Shown here: in pieces, positions 8,064 to 17,500 of the stretch
Numbering within the stretch: the stretch's first letter is position 1
How the letters are laid out: each line of letters starts with the position of its first letter
Notes under the pieces: generated by a model
The model's database searches: none
Told to the model about the DNA's origin: nothing
What the model saw: the letters and a program-made list of their open reading frames with translations, nothing else
Program-made: the position numbers and the translations under genes
Source of the DNA: Bacillota bacterium
GTDB taxonomy: Bacteria; Bacillota; Sulfobacillia; UBA8153
Length of the DNA stretch: 33,241 bases
Reading direction: 5' to 3'
Assembly (NCBI GenBank): GCA_007130145.1
Contig: SLSY01000027.1
Location: 1 to 33,241 of the forward strand

Positions 8064-9335
8064 ATGTCAAAGAATAACACTGGTAACCACAAATCCATCA
8101 TCTTTCTTGTTGCCGCCGTTCTCCTTATGGTAGCCGCCCTGACTTACTGGCATTGGCCGCATGCGACCGAAACAGTGGAATCTGATCCGCTTATGGTTGA
8201 AGTGGTCGGGGTGAGCCGTGGCGATCTGGTGCGCAAGGTCAGGGTGACCGGGTCGGTCACACCGCTGGATACTTCCCATGTGGTTTCCAAATTATCAGGA
8301 CGCGTAACAGAGTTTGGTGCAAAAGTCGGGCAGAGCGTTGAAGCTGGCCAGCTGATCATGCGGTTGGATACGACGGAAGTCGACGCTGCGGTCCGGCAAG
8401 CTCAAGGAGCGCTGCAGGCGGCGCAGGCCAACCATCAGGGTCTTATCAAAGGAGCATCATCCGAGGAAGTTGATCAGGCCCGAGCGGCTGTTGACCAGGC
8501 TCGAGCCAGTTATGTGGCCGCCGAACAAGCCTATGCCCGTTCGCGGGTTCTGTTTGAGGAAGGGGCAATCTCACGGCAGCAATATGAAGGGGCCAAGACG
8601 CAGTTGGAGGTCAGTGCGGCCGGTTTGACCATGACCGAGCGCCAGCTGGAAGCGGTCATGAAAGGACCATCCCAGGAGCTAGTGGATGCCGCCAGAGCCA
8701 ACGTAGTCCAGGCACAAGCCGCCTATGATTTGGCTCTTTCGCGACAGAGAGATGCCGTCATCTTCGCGCCGATCTCCGGCGTGGTGGCACATACAGATGC
8801 GGCCGTCGGCGATCTGGTGGGAGCCGGCATGCCGGTAGCAGTCATCATTGCCGTGGACTGGGTCTATGTCGAGGCGGGCCTGGCCGAGAGTCTGATCAAC
8901 TGGGTGGAGGTGGGTGACAAAATTCCGGTCACCGTGCGGGCCGCGACCGACCAGATTCTCTGGGGGGATGTGACTCAGCTGGCACCGGCAGCCGATAGCC
9001 GCACCCGCCTCTTTGGTATGAAGGTGCGGCTTGAGAATCCGGATAGCCAGCTCAAAAGCGGCATGATAGCCGAGTTGGACGTGCCCACAGACCAGGTGGA
9101 GCAGGGTCTGCTGGTGCCGCGGCGGGCCATTCTAACCCGCGGTGAGGCTCAGTATGTGTTCGTGATCATCGAAGGTGTTGCTGAGCGTCGCCGAGTACGG
9201 ACGGGTCTTTACGACAGCGATTGGATTGAAATCACCGACGGTGTGACCGAAGGGGAGAATATCGTAGTGCGGGGGGCTAGCTATCTGGAGGATGGTATGG
9301 CAGTGAGGACCCAGAAGGTGGAGGAAGCACCATGA
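8064..9335 (+). CDS. RND efflux adaptor (HlyD/membrane fusion protein family)
   Basis: A 423-residue periplasmic-type adaptor. A single N-terminal membrane helix (IIFLVAAVLLMVAALTYW, residues 12-29) anchors it. The first half-lipoyl segment is VSKLSGRVTEFGAKVGQSVE. A long alpha-helical hairpin rich in Ala/Gln/Glu follows (about residues 105-225, two similar repeats). The second lipoyl half is FAPISGVVAHTDAAVGDLV, and beta-barrel and membrane-proximal domains end the protein (LLVPRRAILTRGEAQYVFVI). Adaptors of this family bridge the RND permease and the TolC-type channel. The stop overlaps the permease start as ATGA. Expression is probably set by the operator at 8008-8023. Confidence 0.92.
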   Translation: MSKNNTGNHKSIIFLVAAVLLMVAALTYWHWPHATETVESDPLMVEVVGVSRGDLVRKVRVTGSVTPLDTSHVVSKLSGRVTEFGAKVGQSVEAGQLIMRLDTTEVDAAVRQAQGALQAAQANHQGLIKGASSEEVDQARAAVDQARASYVAAEQAYARSRVLFEEGAISRQQYEGAKTQLEVSAAGLTMTERQLEAVMKGPSQELVDAARANVVQAQAAYDLALSRQRDAVIFAPISGVVAHTDAAVGDLVGAGMPVAVIIAVDWVYVEAGLAESLINWVEVGDKIPVTVRAATDQILWGDVTQLAPAADSRTRLFGMKVRLENPDSQLKSGMIAELDVPTDQVEQGLLVPRRAILTRGEAQYVFVIIEGVAERRRVRTGLYDSDWIEITDGVTEGENIVVRGASYLEDGMAVRTQKVEEAP

Positions 9336-12300
9336 CCCAGTTGGCGGTACATCGCCCGGTGACTACCCTCATGTGTGCTTTGATCATCATTCTCGTCGGC
9401 CTCATCGCGTTCTTCAATATGCCTGCCGATCTCTTGCCAGATATGAGCTTTCCCATGGTGGTGGTGACCACACGTTACGATGGTTCGGGACCACAGGAAA
9501 TCGAAGCTCTGGTAAGCCGTCCTCTCGAAGAGGTACTCGGCCGGGTAGGAAATGTGAAGCAGGTCACGTCCTACAGCGCTGAGGGAAATTCCATCGTTAT
9601 GCTGGAGTTTGCCTGGGGAACCAATATGGACCAGGCCGCACTCGACGTACGCGAGGGTGTGGACATGGTGAAGCGCTTCTTGCCTGATGATGCCGAGGAT
9701 CCAGTGGTGATCAAAGCCGATCCAGCTATGCTCCCGGTCATGCGTCTGGCCCTATCCGGACCATATGATCCGGTGGAACTGAGTTATTCAGCCGATTATG
9801 TCAAAGGTCGTTTGGAGAGGATCGATGGCGTGGCCTCGGTGGGGATTTCCGGTCAGATGCGTGAAGAAGTGTTGGTTGAGGTCGATCCCAGTCGATTGCT
9901 GGCGTATGGAATTCCGTTGCAAAGCATCATTAGCGGCTTGCGTTCTGAGAATCTCAACCTTCCCGGTGGGCATCTGGAAGAGGCGAGCATGCGCACGCTT
10001 GTACGCAGTGTTGGTGAGTTCATCGATCTGGACGACATGGCACAGACTCGCATTCCAACCCACGCAGGGGCCATTGCTCTCGGGGAACTGGCCTGGATTC
10101 ATCTGACGCAGAGTGAACCTTCTTCATTCACTCGTCTGAATGCTGAACCCAGTGTCGGCTTGGCGGTGCAAAAACAGTCGGGAGCCAATACTGTGCAAGT
10201 GGCCAATGCGGTGCGTCGCGAATTGGTTGGCATTGAACAGGATCTACCCTCGGGCATGAGCTTGGTGATAGCCGATGATCAATCCGAGTTCATCAATATC
10301 TCCATTCGTACGGTCGTGCAAAATGCGCTGCTGGGCTCAGCTTTAGCTGTAGCTATACTCTACTTCTTTCTATCCAGCTGGCCGGTCATATTCATCATCG
10401 CCACTGCTATTCCCATCTCGGTGGTGGCCACGTTTGCCTTCATGTATGCCACCGGTATCACGCTTAACATGGTGTCTCTGGGGGGCCTGGCTCTGGGCGT
10501 AGGCATGCTGGTGGATAATGCCATCGTGGTGCTGGAGAACATCTTTCGTCATCGTTCACTGGGACATGGTTCGAAGCAGGCGGCTTTGCAGGGGGCCGCA
10601 GAGATGGCTATGCCGGTGACGGCCTCAACGATTACGACCGTGGTCGTATTCCTTCCGGTGATATTCATTGAGGGCATGGCCTCCCAGATTTTTCGCGACC
10701 TGGCGTATACCATTTCCTTTTCTCTTTTAGCCTCCTTGCTCGTAGCCTTGACCTTCATACCTATGGCCGCATCCGTGCTTTTGCAGGGCCGCAATCGTGA
10801 TGGACTGAGCAAGAGTCGTTTACAGCCACTCACCCATTCCTACCGACATCTCCTAGCATGGGCGCTGGCCCACCGCGGTTTAGTGGCGTTCCTTACCGTG
10901 CTGGTGCTGGGCGGGGTGATCGTGGCCTACCCGGCCGTACCCACGGAGTTTTTACCCGATATGGATCGTGGGGAGATCAATATTGCGGTTGAACTGCCCA
11001 CTGGTTCGAGTCTGGCCGAAACCGATCACATCGTGAGGCAAATAGAAGAGGTGGTCTTGACCCAGCCGGAGACTCATCAGGTACTTGCGTCCGTTGGCCG
11101 CATCGGTGGCGTATTTGGCGGAGCCGGAGCGGGTCAGGACGAGGCAACCGTTACTGTGGTATTGAAGGAAGGTTCATCCACACCGGAGTTGGTAGAACGT
11201 TTGCGCCAGGTGGTTCATACCATACCGGGGGCCGAATACCGGGTGCGCCCCAGTGCTGGTTTCATCGGAGAAGAGGCTCTTTTGGGCGAACCCGTGGTCA
11301 TAAGGGTCAAAGGTGACGACTTCGAGATTCTGGACGAGATGTGCCAGCGTATCGTTGAGGCAATCTCGCCTGTAGATGGCATACGAGAAGTCAGAACGAG
11401 TCTCGAGACAGGGGCACCGGAGACGCGCATCTTGATTGACCACACCTTGTCTGGTCACTATGGGCTGAGCGCGGCTCACATCGCCACCACGGTGCGAGCT
11501 TCCTTGCAGGGGGAAGTGGCCACGCGCTATCGGGTGGCCGGCAGTGAAATCGATGTACGCGTGATCTATCCTGAGGGAGAATTGACCCATACTCATGATC
11601 TTGCCCATATTATGCTGCTTTCACCGCAGGGCATGGCTGTGCCGTTGAGTCATGTGGCGCGGTTGGAGACCGGCGAAGGACCATCCCAGATCATGAGGCA
11701 GGGACAGGTGCGTACTGTCACGGTCACGGCTCAGGTGGTGGGACGAGACCTGGGCAGTGCGGCGCAGGAGGTTCGCGACATCGTGGACAGCCTGCCTTTC
11801 CCGGCGGGTTACAGCCGCGAATATGGGGGCGAGACCCAAGAGATGATGGAAGCTTTCTCTACCTTGGGGGAGGCCATGCTCCTGTCAGTGTTGCTGGTAT
11901 ACATGGTCTTGGCCGCGCAATTTGAGTCATTGTTGCATCCCTTCATCATCATGTTGGCGGTACCGCTGGCCATGACCGGCTCGTTGTACGGTCTGCTCCT
12001 TAGCATGCAGCGCTTGTCGGTCCCTTCCATCATCGGCATCATTGCCTTGGGAGGCATTGTGGTCAACAACGGCATCGTTTTGGTTGACTACACTCTGCGT
12101 AAGCAGAGAGAGGGCCGCGATCTGTATCAAGCGGTGCAGGAGGCTGGCACGACCCGGCTAAGACCCATCTTGATGACCACGTTAACCACGGTGCTGGCCC
12201 TGATACCCATGGCACTGGGTATGGGACGGGGTGCCGAACTACAGGTGCCTCTGGCCGTATCCATTATTGGTGGTCTTTTATTGGCTACGCTGGTGAATCT

Positions 12301-12391
12301 TGTGGCGGTACCCGTCTTTTATACTCTGATCGGGCAGAGGGAAGGCCGGTCTGAAAGCCTTGCATCTCCCGAGAAAGGAGCGCAGGAGTAA
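9332..12391 (+). CDS. RND-family efflux permease (AcrB/HAE type)
   Basis: A 1019-residue inner-membrane transporter of full family length with the RND layout: one N-terminal helix, a large porter loop, six helices, a second large loop and a final helix block. Family signatures include PDLSFP-like LLPDMSFPMVVVTTRY, GSGPQEIEALVSRPLEE, the TM4 motif GMLVDNAIVVLENI, and the repeat-2 equivalent GGIVVNNGIVLVDY. Compared with AcrB, Asp407 is kept (D395), Asp408 is Asn (N396) and Lys940 is Asn (N912). This pattern also occurs in other RND proteins outside the proteobacteria. Substrate is unknown; drugs, lipids or other amphiphiles are typical. It is co-translated with the adaptor (ATGA) and the TolC-like gene (TAATG). 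Confidence 0.94.
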   Translation: MTQLAVHRPVTTLMCALIIILVGLIAFFNMPADLLPDMSFPMVVVTTRYDGSGPQEIEALVSRPLEEVLGRVGNVKQVTSYSAEGNSIVMLEFAWGTNMDQAALDVREGVDMVKRFLPDDAEDPVVIKADPAMLPVMRLALSGPYDPVELSYSADYVKGRLERIDGVASVGISGQMREEVLVEVDPSRLLAYGIPLQSIISGLRSENLNLPGGHLEEASMRTLVRSVGEFIDLDDMAQTRIPTHAGAIALGELAWIHLTQSEPSSFTRLNAEPSVGLAVQKQSGANTVQVANAVRRELVGIEQDLPSGMSLVIADDQSEFINISIRTVVQNALLGSALAVAILYFFLSSWPVIFIIATAIPISVVATFAFMYATGITLNMVSLGGLALGVGMLVDNAIVVLENIFRHRSLGHGSKQAALQGAAEMAMPVTASTITTVVVFLPVIFIEGMASQIFRDLAYTISFSLLASLLVALTFIPMAASVLLQGRNRDGLSKSRLQPLTHSYRHLLAWALAHRGLVAFLTVLVLGGVIVAYPAVPTEFLPDMDRGEINIAVELPTGSSLAETDHIVRQIEEVVLTQPETHQVLASVGRIGGVFGGAGAGQDEATVTVVLKEGSSTPELVERLRQVVHTIPGAEYRVRPSAGFIGEEALLGEPVVIRVKGDDFEILDEMCQRIVEAISPVDGIREVRTSLETGAPETRILIDHTLSGHYGLSAAHIATTVRASLQGEVATRYRVAGSEIDVRVIYPEGELTHTHDLAHIMLLSPQGMAVPLSHVARLETGEGPSQIMRQGQVRTVTVTAQVVGRDLGSAAQEVRDIVDSLPFPAGYSREYGGETQEMMEAFSTLGEAMLLSVLLVYMVLAAQFESLLHPFIIMLAVPLAMTGSLYGLLLSMQRLSVPSIIGIIALGGIVVNNGIVLVDYTLRKQREGRDLYQAVQEAGTTRLRPILMTTLTTVLALIPMALGMGRGAELQVPLAVSIIGGLLLATLVNLVAVPVFYTLIGQREGRSESLASPEKGAQE

Positions 12392-13620
12392 TGCGCATTA
12401 GACACGGCATTTTAATGATCATTCTCGTCATGCTGGCCACTACGGCTTCGACCCAGGGGGCGTGGCCTGATGCCCCCACTACCTTTGAATTGACTCTCGA
12501 TAGTGCGATCACCCGGGCCCTTACCATTAGTCCCAGCCTGGAGTTGGCCCAATTGGAGGCGGAAAAGGCCCGGCTGGAACAGAGAGTAACTGAGCGAGCG
12601 ACTGAGGATTTGGGTGATGTGTCCAGCTACCAAGTGGCGGTTGTCAAGTATTTGTATCCCGAGCAACGTCGTTTGGCTGTGCAGCTCGCCGACTGGCGCG
12701 TGGAAGGGGTTCAGGCCAACATCGCATTGCAGGTACGAACCGCATATCTGGGTAAGCTTCTTTCACGCGAAATGCTGTCGGTGACACAGGAGGCGGTAAG
12801 TGCTGCAAAGGAACAGGTGCGACTGACCCAACGCCTGTATGAAAGTGGCATGGTGCCACGCAAGGATGTAATGGATGCGTCGGTGCGGCACTCGGAAGCA
12901 CAGGCTTCACTGCTTCGAGCGGAAAAGGATTTGGCCTTAGCCATGATGGGTCTGGCCCGGGTCATTGGTCTTCCTCTGGATGCCCAGATTCAGCTGGAAC
13001 CCGGGGTGCCCCTGTTGGAGGTCGCCGGTACGTCCCTGCCTGAACAGATCGAGAAAGGCTTGAAGCATCGCTTTGAACTCAGGCAGAGGTTGAATGCGAT
13101 AAAATTGGCCCGTCTTAATCATTCTCTGGCCGAGGAGTATCCGGCCACCATGTCTTGGCAAGATTGGATGGACGAATGGCCCGAGGAGGTACCGGTTCCC
13201 CCCTGGTTGCCATGGGAAGATGAAGATGTTGAGGAGGACGACGAGCTCAATGAAATCAACCGACGCGAGGCAGAAATCGAATACCAGCAGGCCATCATCT
13301 ACTACTTGCTGACTAAGGATGAGATTCAAATGCAGATTCGTGACGCTACTCTGCAAATCGAAGAGGCCTCCCAGCGCTTGATGGTATCTGAACAAGGCTT
13401 GAAGGCGGCCGAAGAGGGATTGCGTCTGGCCCGTTTGCGCTATCAGGCAGGTGTGGGCACCAACTTGGAGACAATATCGGCAGAGTTGGCTCGTTCTCAG
13501 GCACAGACCGCTCTGGTGGCGGCTCTTTTTGAACATGAATTGGCGAAGGCAGCCTATCTGCACCGTGCCAGTGCGGGGTTCGTAGGATCTGAGGATGCCA
13601 GCCTTCGAATGGGGAGGTGA
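12391..13620 (+). CDS. TolC-like outer-membrane-factor family protein, apparently without canonical barrel strands
   Basis: A 409-residue protein with a signal peptide (basic MRIRHG, hydrophobic ILMIILVMLATTA, likely cleavage after STQG or nearby). Long amphipathic helices in two repeats follow, as in TolC: ALTISPSLELAQLEAEKARL, then AYLGKLLSREMLSVTQEAV, and later EQGLKAAEEGLRLARLRYQAG. The segment between the first two helices that normally holds two beta strands is only about 25 residues long here. The matching site in repeat two (about residues 245-290) is a Trp/Pro segment followed by a strongly acidic loop (WEDEDVEEDDELNE). So the helical tunnel appears present while the outer-membrane barrel is doubtful. 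It overlaps the permease stop (TAATG) and must act with that pump. Confidence 0.82.
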   Translation: MRIRHGILMIILVMLATTASTQGAWPDAPTTFELTLDSAITRALTISPSLELAQLEAEKARLEQRVTERATEDLGDVSSYQVAVVKYLYPEQRRLAVQLADWRVEGVQANIALQVRTAYLGKLLSREMLSVTQEAVSAAKEQVRLTQRLYESGMVPRKDVMDASVRHSEAQASLLRAEKDLALAMMGLARVIGLPLDAQIQLEPGVPLLEVAGTSLPEQIEKGLKHRFELRQRLNAIKLARLNHSLAEEYPATMSWQDWMDEWPEEVPVPPWLPWEDEDVEEDDELNEINRREAEIEYQQAIIYYLLTKDEIQMQIRDATLQIEEASQRLMVSEQGLKAAEEGLRLARLRYQAGVGTNLETISAELARSQAQTALVAALFEHELAKAAYLHRASAGFVGSEDASLRMGR

Positions 13621-13624
13621 AGAG

Positions 13625-14224
13625 ATGGCAGCGGGCCAGCCGCCGAATAAGCGCGATGTAATCCTTCACTCCGCTATGCAGGTATTCAGTCGAAAGGGCT
13701 TTCACGATAGCACCATGGAGGATGTAGCACAGGAAGCAGGGGTGGGGAAAGGCACGGTCTATCTCTACTTCCCATCCAAGCAAGCCTTAATTGAGGAGAT
13801 TTTTCGTTACAGCATAAATCTTTATGTTGATGCCGTTGATAAGATGTCTCAGGATCATACGTGCTTGCGAACTCAGTTGGAAGCAATCTTAGTCCATGTG
13901 TTAGCTATGGCCGAGAGGAATCAGCAAGCCTCGGGTCTATTCCTGGAGGGCGCGACAGGCATGAGTGAAGAGTTCAAAGGCTGGGTTATTGATAGCAAGA
14001 GTATTCTCTTGGATCGCTACGCGGATCTGTTAGCTCAGGCCACACAACGCGGCCAGATCCGGCTTGTCGATGTAAGGATGTGGGCACACTTGATTGCTGG
14101 AGGCGTAGATTCCTTGGTGACGACGGTTCTGTGGGGCAAAGCCGCGCCAGACCATCATCGGTTGGCCCAGCAGGTGGTTGATGCATGGTGGAGCGGCTTG
14201 ATGAGTCGTGAGCTAAATGCGTAG
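13625..14224 (+). CDS. TetR/AcrR-family transcriptional regulator of the efflux operon
   Basis: A 199-residue regulator of normal family length. The N-terminal TetR helix-turn-helix is clear: ILHSAMQVFSRKGF, then TMEDVAQEAGVGKGTVYLYF, then PSKQALIEEIF. The rest is a helical ligand-binding/dimerisation domain with no recognisable ligand signature. An upstream in-frame ATG at 13595 lies inside the TolC-like gene. The ATG at 13625 is chosen because GGGAGGTGA lies just before it. It is the last gene of the efflux operon, so it most likely binds the palindrome at 8008-8023 and represses its own operon. Confidence 0.92.
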   Translation: MAAGQPPNKRDVILHSAMQVFSRKGFHDSTMEDVAQEAGVGKGTVYLYFPSKQALIEEIFRYSINLYVDAVDKMSQDHTCLRTQLEAILVHVLAMAERNQQASGLFLEGATGMSEEFKGWVIDSKSILLDRYADLLAQATQRGQIRLVDVRMWAHLIAGGVDSLVTTVLWGKAAPDHHRLAQQVVDAWWSGLMSRELNA

Positions 14225-14395
14225 TTTGGAAAGGCTATCCCGAGGGTCGTGATAGTCAGGCATCGGCAATAACTCTCCATTATTGCAGGGCGCCCGTGCG
14301 CTTCCTCGAACCAACAACCGCCCGCGCGAGCGATGTTCTGCACGATAGAGTTGTCGCTGTCTGATCCCCTGAAACGGCCCTTGGTGATCACAATG

Positions 14396-14424
14396 TTGAC
14401 CTTTTCCTATCCATACTGGAGAAT
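14396..14424 (+). promoter_or_regulatory. Probable promoter of the addB-addA operon
   Basis: TTGACC (14396-14401, 5/6 match), a 17-base spacer, and GAGAAT (14419-14424, 4/6 match). It lies in the 230-base gap after the TetR gene and upstream of both candidate addB starts. No terminator was recognised between the TetR gene and this promoter. Confidence 0.5.
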
Positions 14425-14490
14425 TTCCCCTTTCATGTCATTTTGAGGAGGAATGTGCTTTGATCCTGTGGAAAACTTGCCTCGACGAGA

Positions 14491-14498
14491 GGAGGGAG
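14491..14498 (+). promoter_or_regulatory. Ribosome binding site deciding the addB start (TTG)
   Basis: GGAGGGAG ends 8 bases before the TTG at 14507. The competing ATG at 14453 has GAGGAGG only 1 base before it, which is too close for normal initiation. Confidence 0.5.
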
Positions 14499-14506
14499 AA
14501 AGCCTC

Positions 14507-17500
14507 TTGGGCCTCCGTTTTATCCTGGGACGTGCCGGCTCGGGGAAAACTCACACGTGTTTGGAAGAAATGACAGATCACCTCAAGGCTGTGCAGGGGC
14601 CGGCCCGTCTCATACTGCTGGTGCCAGAGCAGGCAACCTTTCTGGCCGAGCGAGCCCTCCTGGAACGAATGGGCGCCGTCATGCACGGCGAGGTCATGAG
14701 TTTCCGGCGCCTTGCCCGTCGCGTTCTGGCCCAGCTGGGAGGTGCGCTACGGCCGGAGCTCAGTGACATCGGGCGGCAGATGGCGCTGGCCAGCATCCTC
14801 AACGATCGCTCTGATGAGCTGCAGCTATTCGGCGCCTTGAAAGGCACCCCGGGCTTTATTCGTCAGCTGGGTGCCACCATGATAGAATTGGCCCGACACG
14901 GGGTAACGCCCCAAGAACTCTGTGCCGAGCAAGAAAAAAGGTTGCTTCAAGATGACATTCTAAGTCGAAAACTGGCCGACCTGAAATTGATCTACCAGGC
15001 GTATCAGGAGTACTTGGCCCGTCGTTTTACCGATCCTGAAGACGTCCTGACCCTGGCGAGCGAAAGGCTCAAGGGCACGTCGTATTTGGAAGGCGCCCGG
15101 ATTTGGGTCGACGGATTCTCCGGGTTTAGCCCGCAGGAGTATGAGCTCTTGGGTGTGCTCATGAGCCGGGCTGAACAGATGAATGTGGCCCTTTGCTTGG
15201 AACCGGAAGAACTGGGTAGACCTCTGGATGCGGCCGATCTCTTTTTCCCCACCCGTTCAACCTATCATGAGCTGTCTGAACTGGCGCGTGAGCGCCAGGT
15301 GAGACAGGTGCCCCCCCTCATTTTGCCCCACACTCCGCGCTTCCAAGGGGCTTTGGCCCTGGGAGCGATCGAAGCATCGCTATTTGGCTCGAGTACACGC
15401 AAGGCGCCGGTGGATATCGATGAGACATGCAAGATCGTGGCGGCCACGGACCGGCGCTCAGAAGTGGAAGCTGCCGGGCGCACACTCATTGCTCTGGCCC
15501 GTGATAAGGGATACCGGTGGCGTGACATGGCAGTCATTCTCCGACAAACCGGGCCCTACGCCGATCTGGTGCCGGCGATCTTTGACCGTTTACGCATACC
15601 ATATTTCCTCGACAAAAAACGCTCGCTGACTCACCATCCCTTGGTGGAATTGACCCGCGCTCTACTGGAATTGGTCGGGGGTCAGTGGACCTACGAGACC
15701 GTGTTTCGGGTACTCAAGACCGACTTTTTTGCTTTGACACGAACAGAAGTGGATGAACTGGAAAACTACTGTTTGGCTTATGGTATCCGGGGTGAACGCT
15801 GGTTTGATGGTGTTCCATGGCGCTATTTGTCCCGTTTCTATTTAGACAAAGAGGAAGAGCCTCGAGAAGAAGACATCTCGTACCTAAACCGCATCAACCG
15901 ATTGCGCCAAACAGCAGTGGACCAGTTGTACCCTTTTTACGCAATGATGCGTCGCGATAAGCAGAGCGTGACCCAAGTGGCATCGGCCCTGCATCGACTC
16001 TTCGACGAACTAGATGTGGAGGGACGTTTGACCCAGTGGAGCCAAGAGACCTCCGCTGGCGGCGACGTGGATATGGCCACCGAGCATGAAGGGGTGCTTG
16101 CAGCGGTTATGGATCTTTTGCAGCAGATGGTTGAAGCACTGGGTGAGCGGGACGTTTCATGGTCCGAACTGGAGCGAGTGATGCAGGCAGGGTTGGAAGC
16201 GCTCACCTTGGGCATGGTGCCTCCAGCCCTTGACCAGGTAGTGGTAGGGAGCATTGAACGTTCGCGGCACCCTGCGCTCCGCGCAGCACTTATTCTCGGC
16301 ATGAATGAAGGAGTCTTTCCCTTGCGTCACGAGGAAGATCCCCTACTGAGCGACGGGGAGCGAGAGGATCTGGCGGCCTCGGGTCTTGTCTTGGGACCCA
16401 CCGCTCGGCGGGAGCAGTTTGGGGAGGCTTATCTGGCTTATATTGCTTGCACCAGGGCCGATCGCTTTCTCTACCTCAGCTATCCCCTGGCCGATGAGGG
16501 CGGTAAACCGCTCTTTCCTTCTCCGTACCTGATGCGACTGGGGCGCTTGTTCCCTTCTTTGGTGGCCGAAGAAGCGCGCCCCCATGCTAAGAGCACACAT
16601 GAGGCGTTGTCCCATCTCAGCGGGGCGGCCGATGCAATCGCTTTTCTGGCGGCTGGATTAGGTTCGGGGGATGTCAATCTCCCGTCAGGGCCCGTCTGGA
16701 AGCATACATACAATTGGTTACTGGCTCGGCCTGACGGTCGCCGGCGCTTGGCGGCCGTGTTTTCGGGCCTGGAACACGATCATGTTAGTTCCACCCTCAG
16801 TGCCGGGGTGGTGGACCAGCTCTGGGGCAACCCGGTGGCGGCCAGCGTATCACGGATGGAGCGCTTTGCGGCTTGTCCTCTGTGGCATTATCTCAGCTAC
16901 GGCCTTTCCTTGAAGGAACGCAAGGTGCAGTCAGTGGCCGCACCCGAAATCGGGTCCTTTATGCATGCCTGCTTGAACCGGTTTGCCCACTATCTCCAGG
17001 AACATGGCTGGTCTTGGCAGGAGGTAGAGGACGGTCAGGCAAGAGAGATTATGACAGATGTGGTACAGGAGATCATCCCTCGCTTGGAGGGTGAGGCGCT
17101 GCTAAGGGGAGAGCAGCAACGTTTCCTGGCCCGGGTTCTGGAAAAGAGCCTGGTGGAGGTGGTGCAGGTCATCGCCGCGCAAGCGCGCCAGGGTCGTTTT
17201 GAAATGGTGGCTAGCGAGGTGGATTTTGGGCACGGGAAACGCCTCCCTCCCCTCCGGGTGCCACTGGGGGACGATCATCACTTGGAGCTGCGGGGCCAGA
17301 TTGACCGGGTGGATGTTGCTCCTGGCGATGAGGGTTTCTATGTACGCGTTGTTGATTACAAGCGCAGTGGGCGCGATCTGGACTTGACAGAACTTTATTA
17401 CGGTCTCAGTCTCCAATTGGCCGTTTATCTCTCTGTCATGGAAGAACATGGCCACCATCTCCTGGGCCGACCTCTGCGTCCGGCCGGGTTGTTCTATCAG

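Noticed and set aside
12937-13563. 208-codon minus-strand frame opposite the TolC-like gene
   Set aside because: The plus-strand frame has a signal peptide, coiled-coil repeats and a TAATG junction with the permease gene; the antisense frame has no support.
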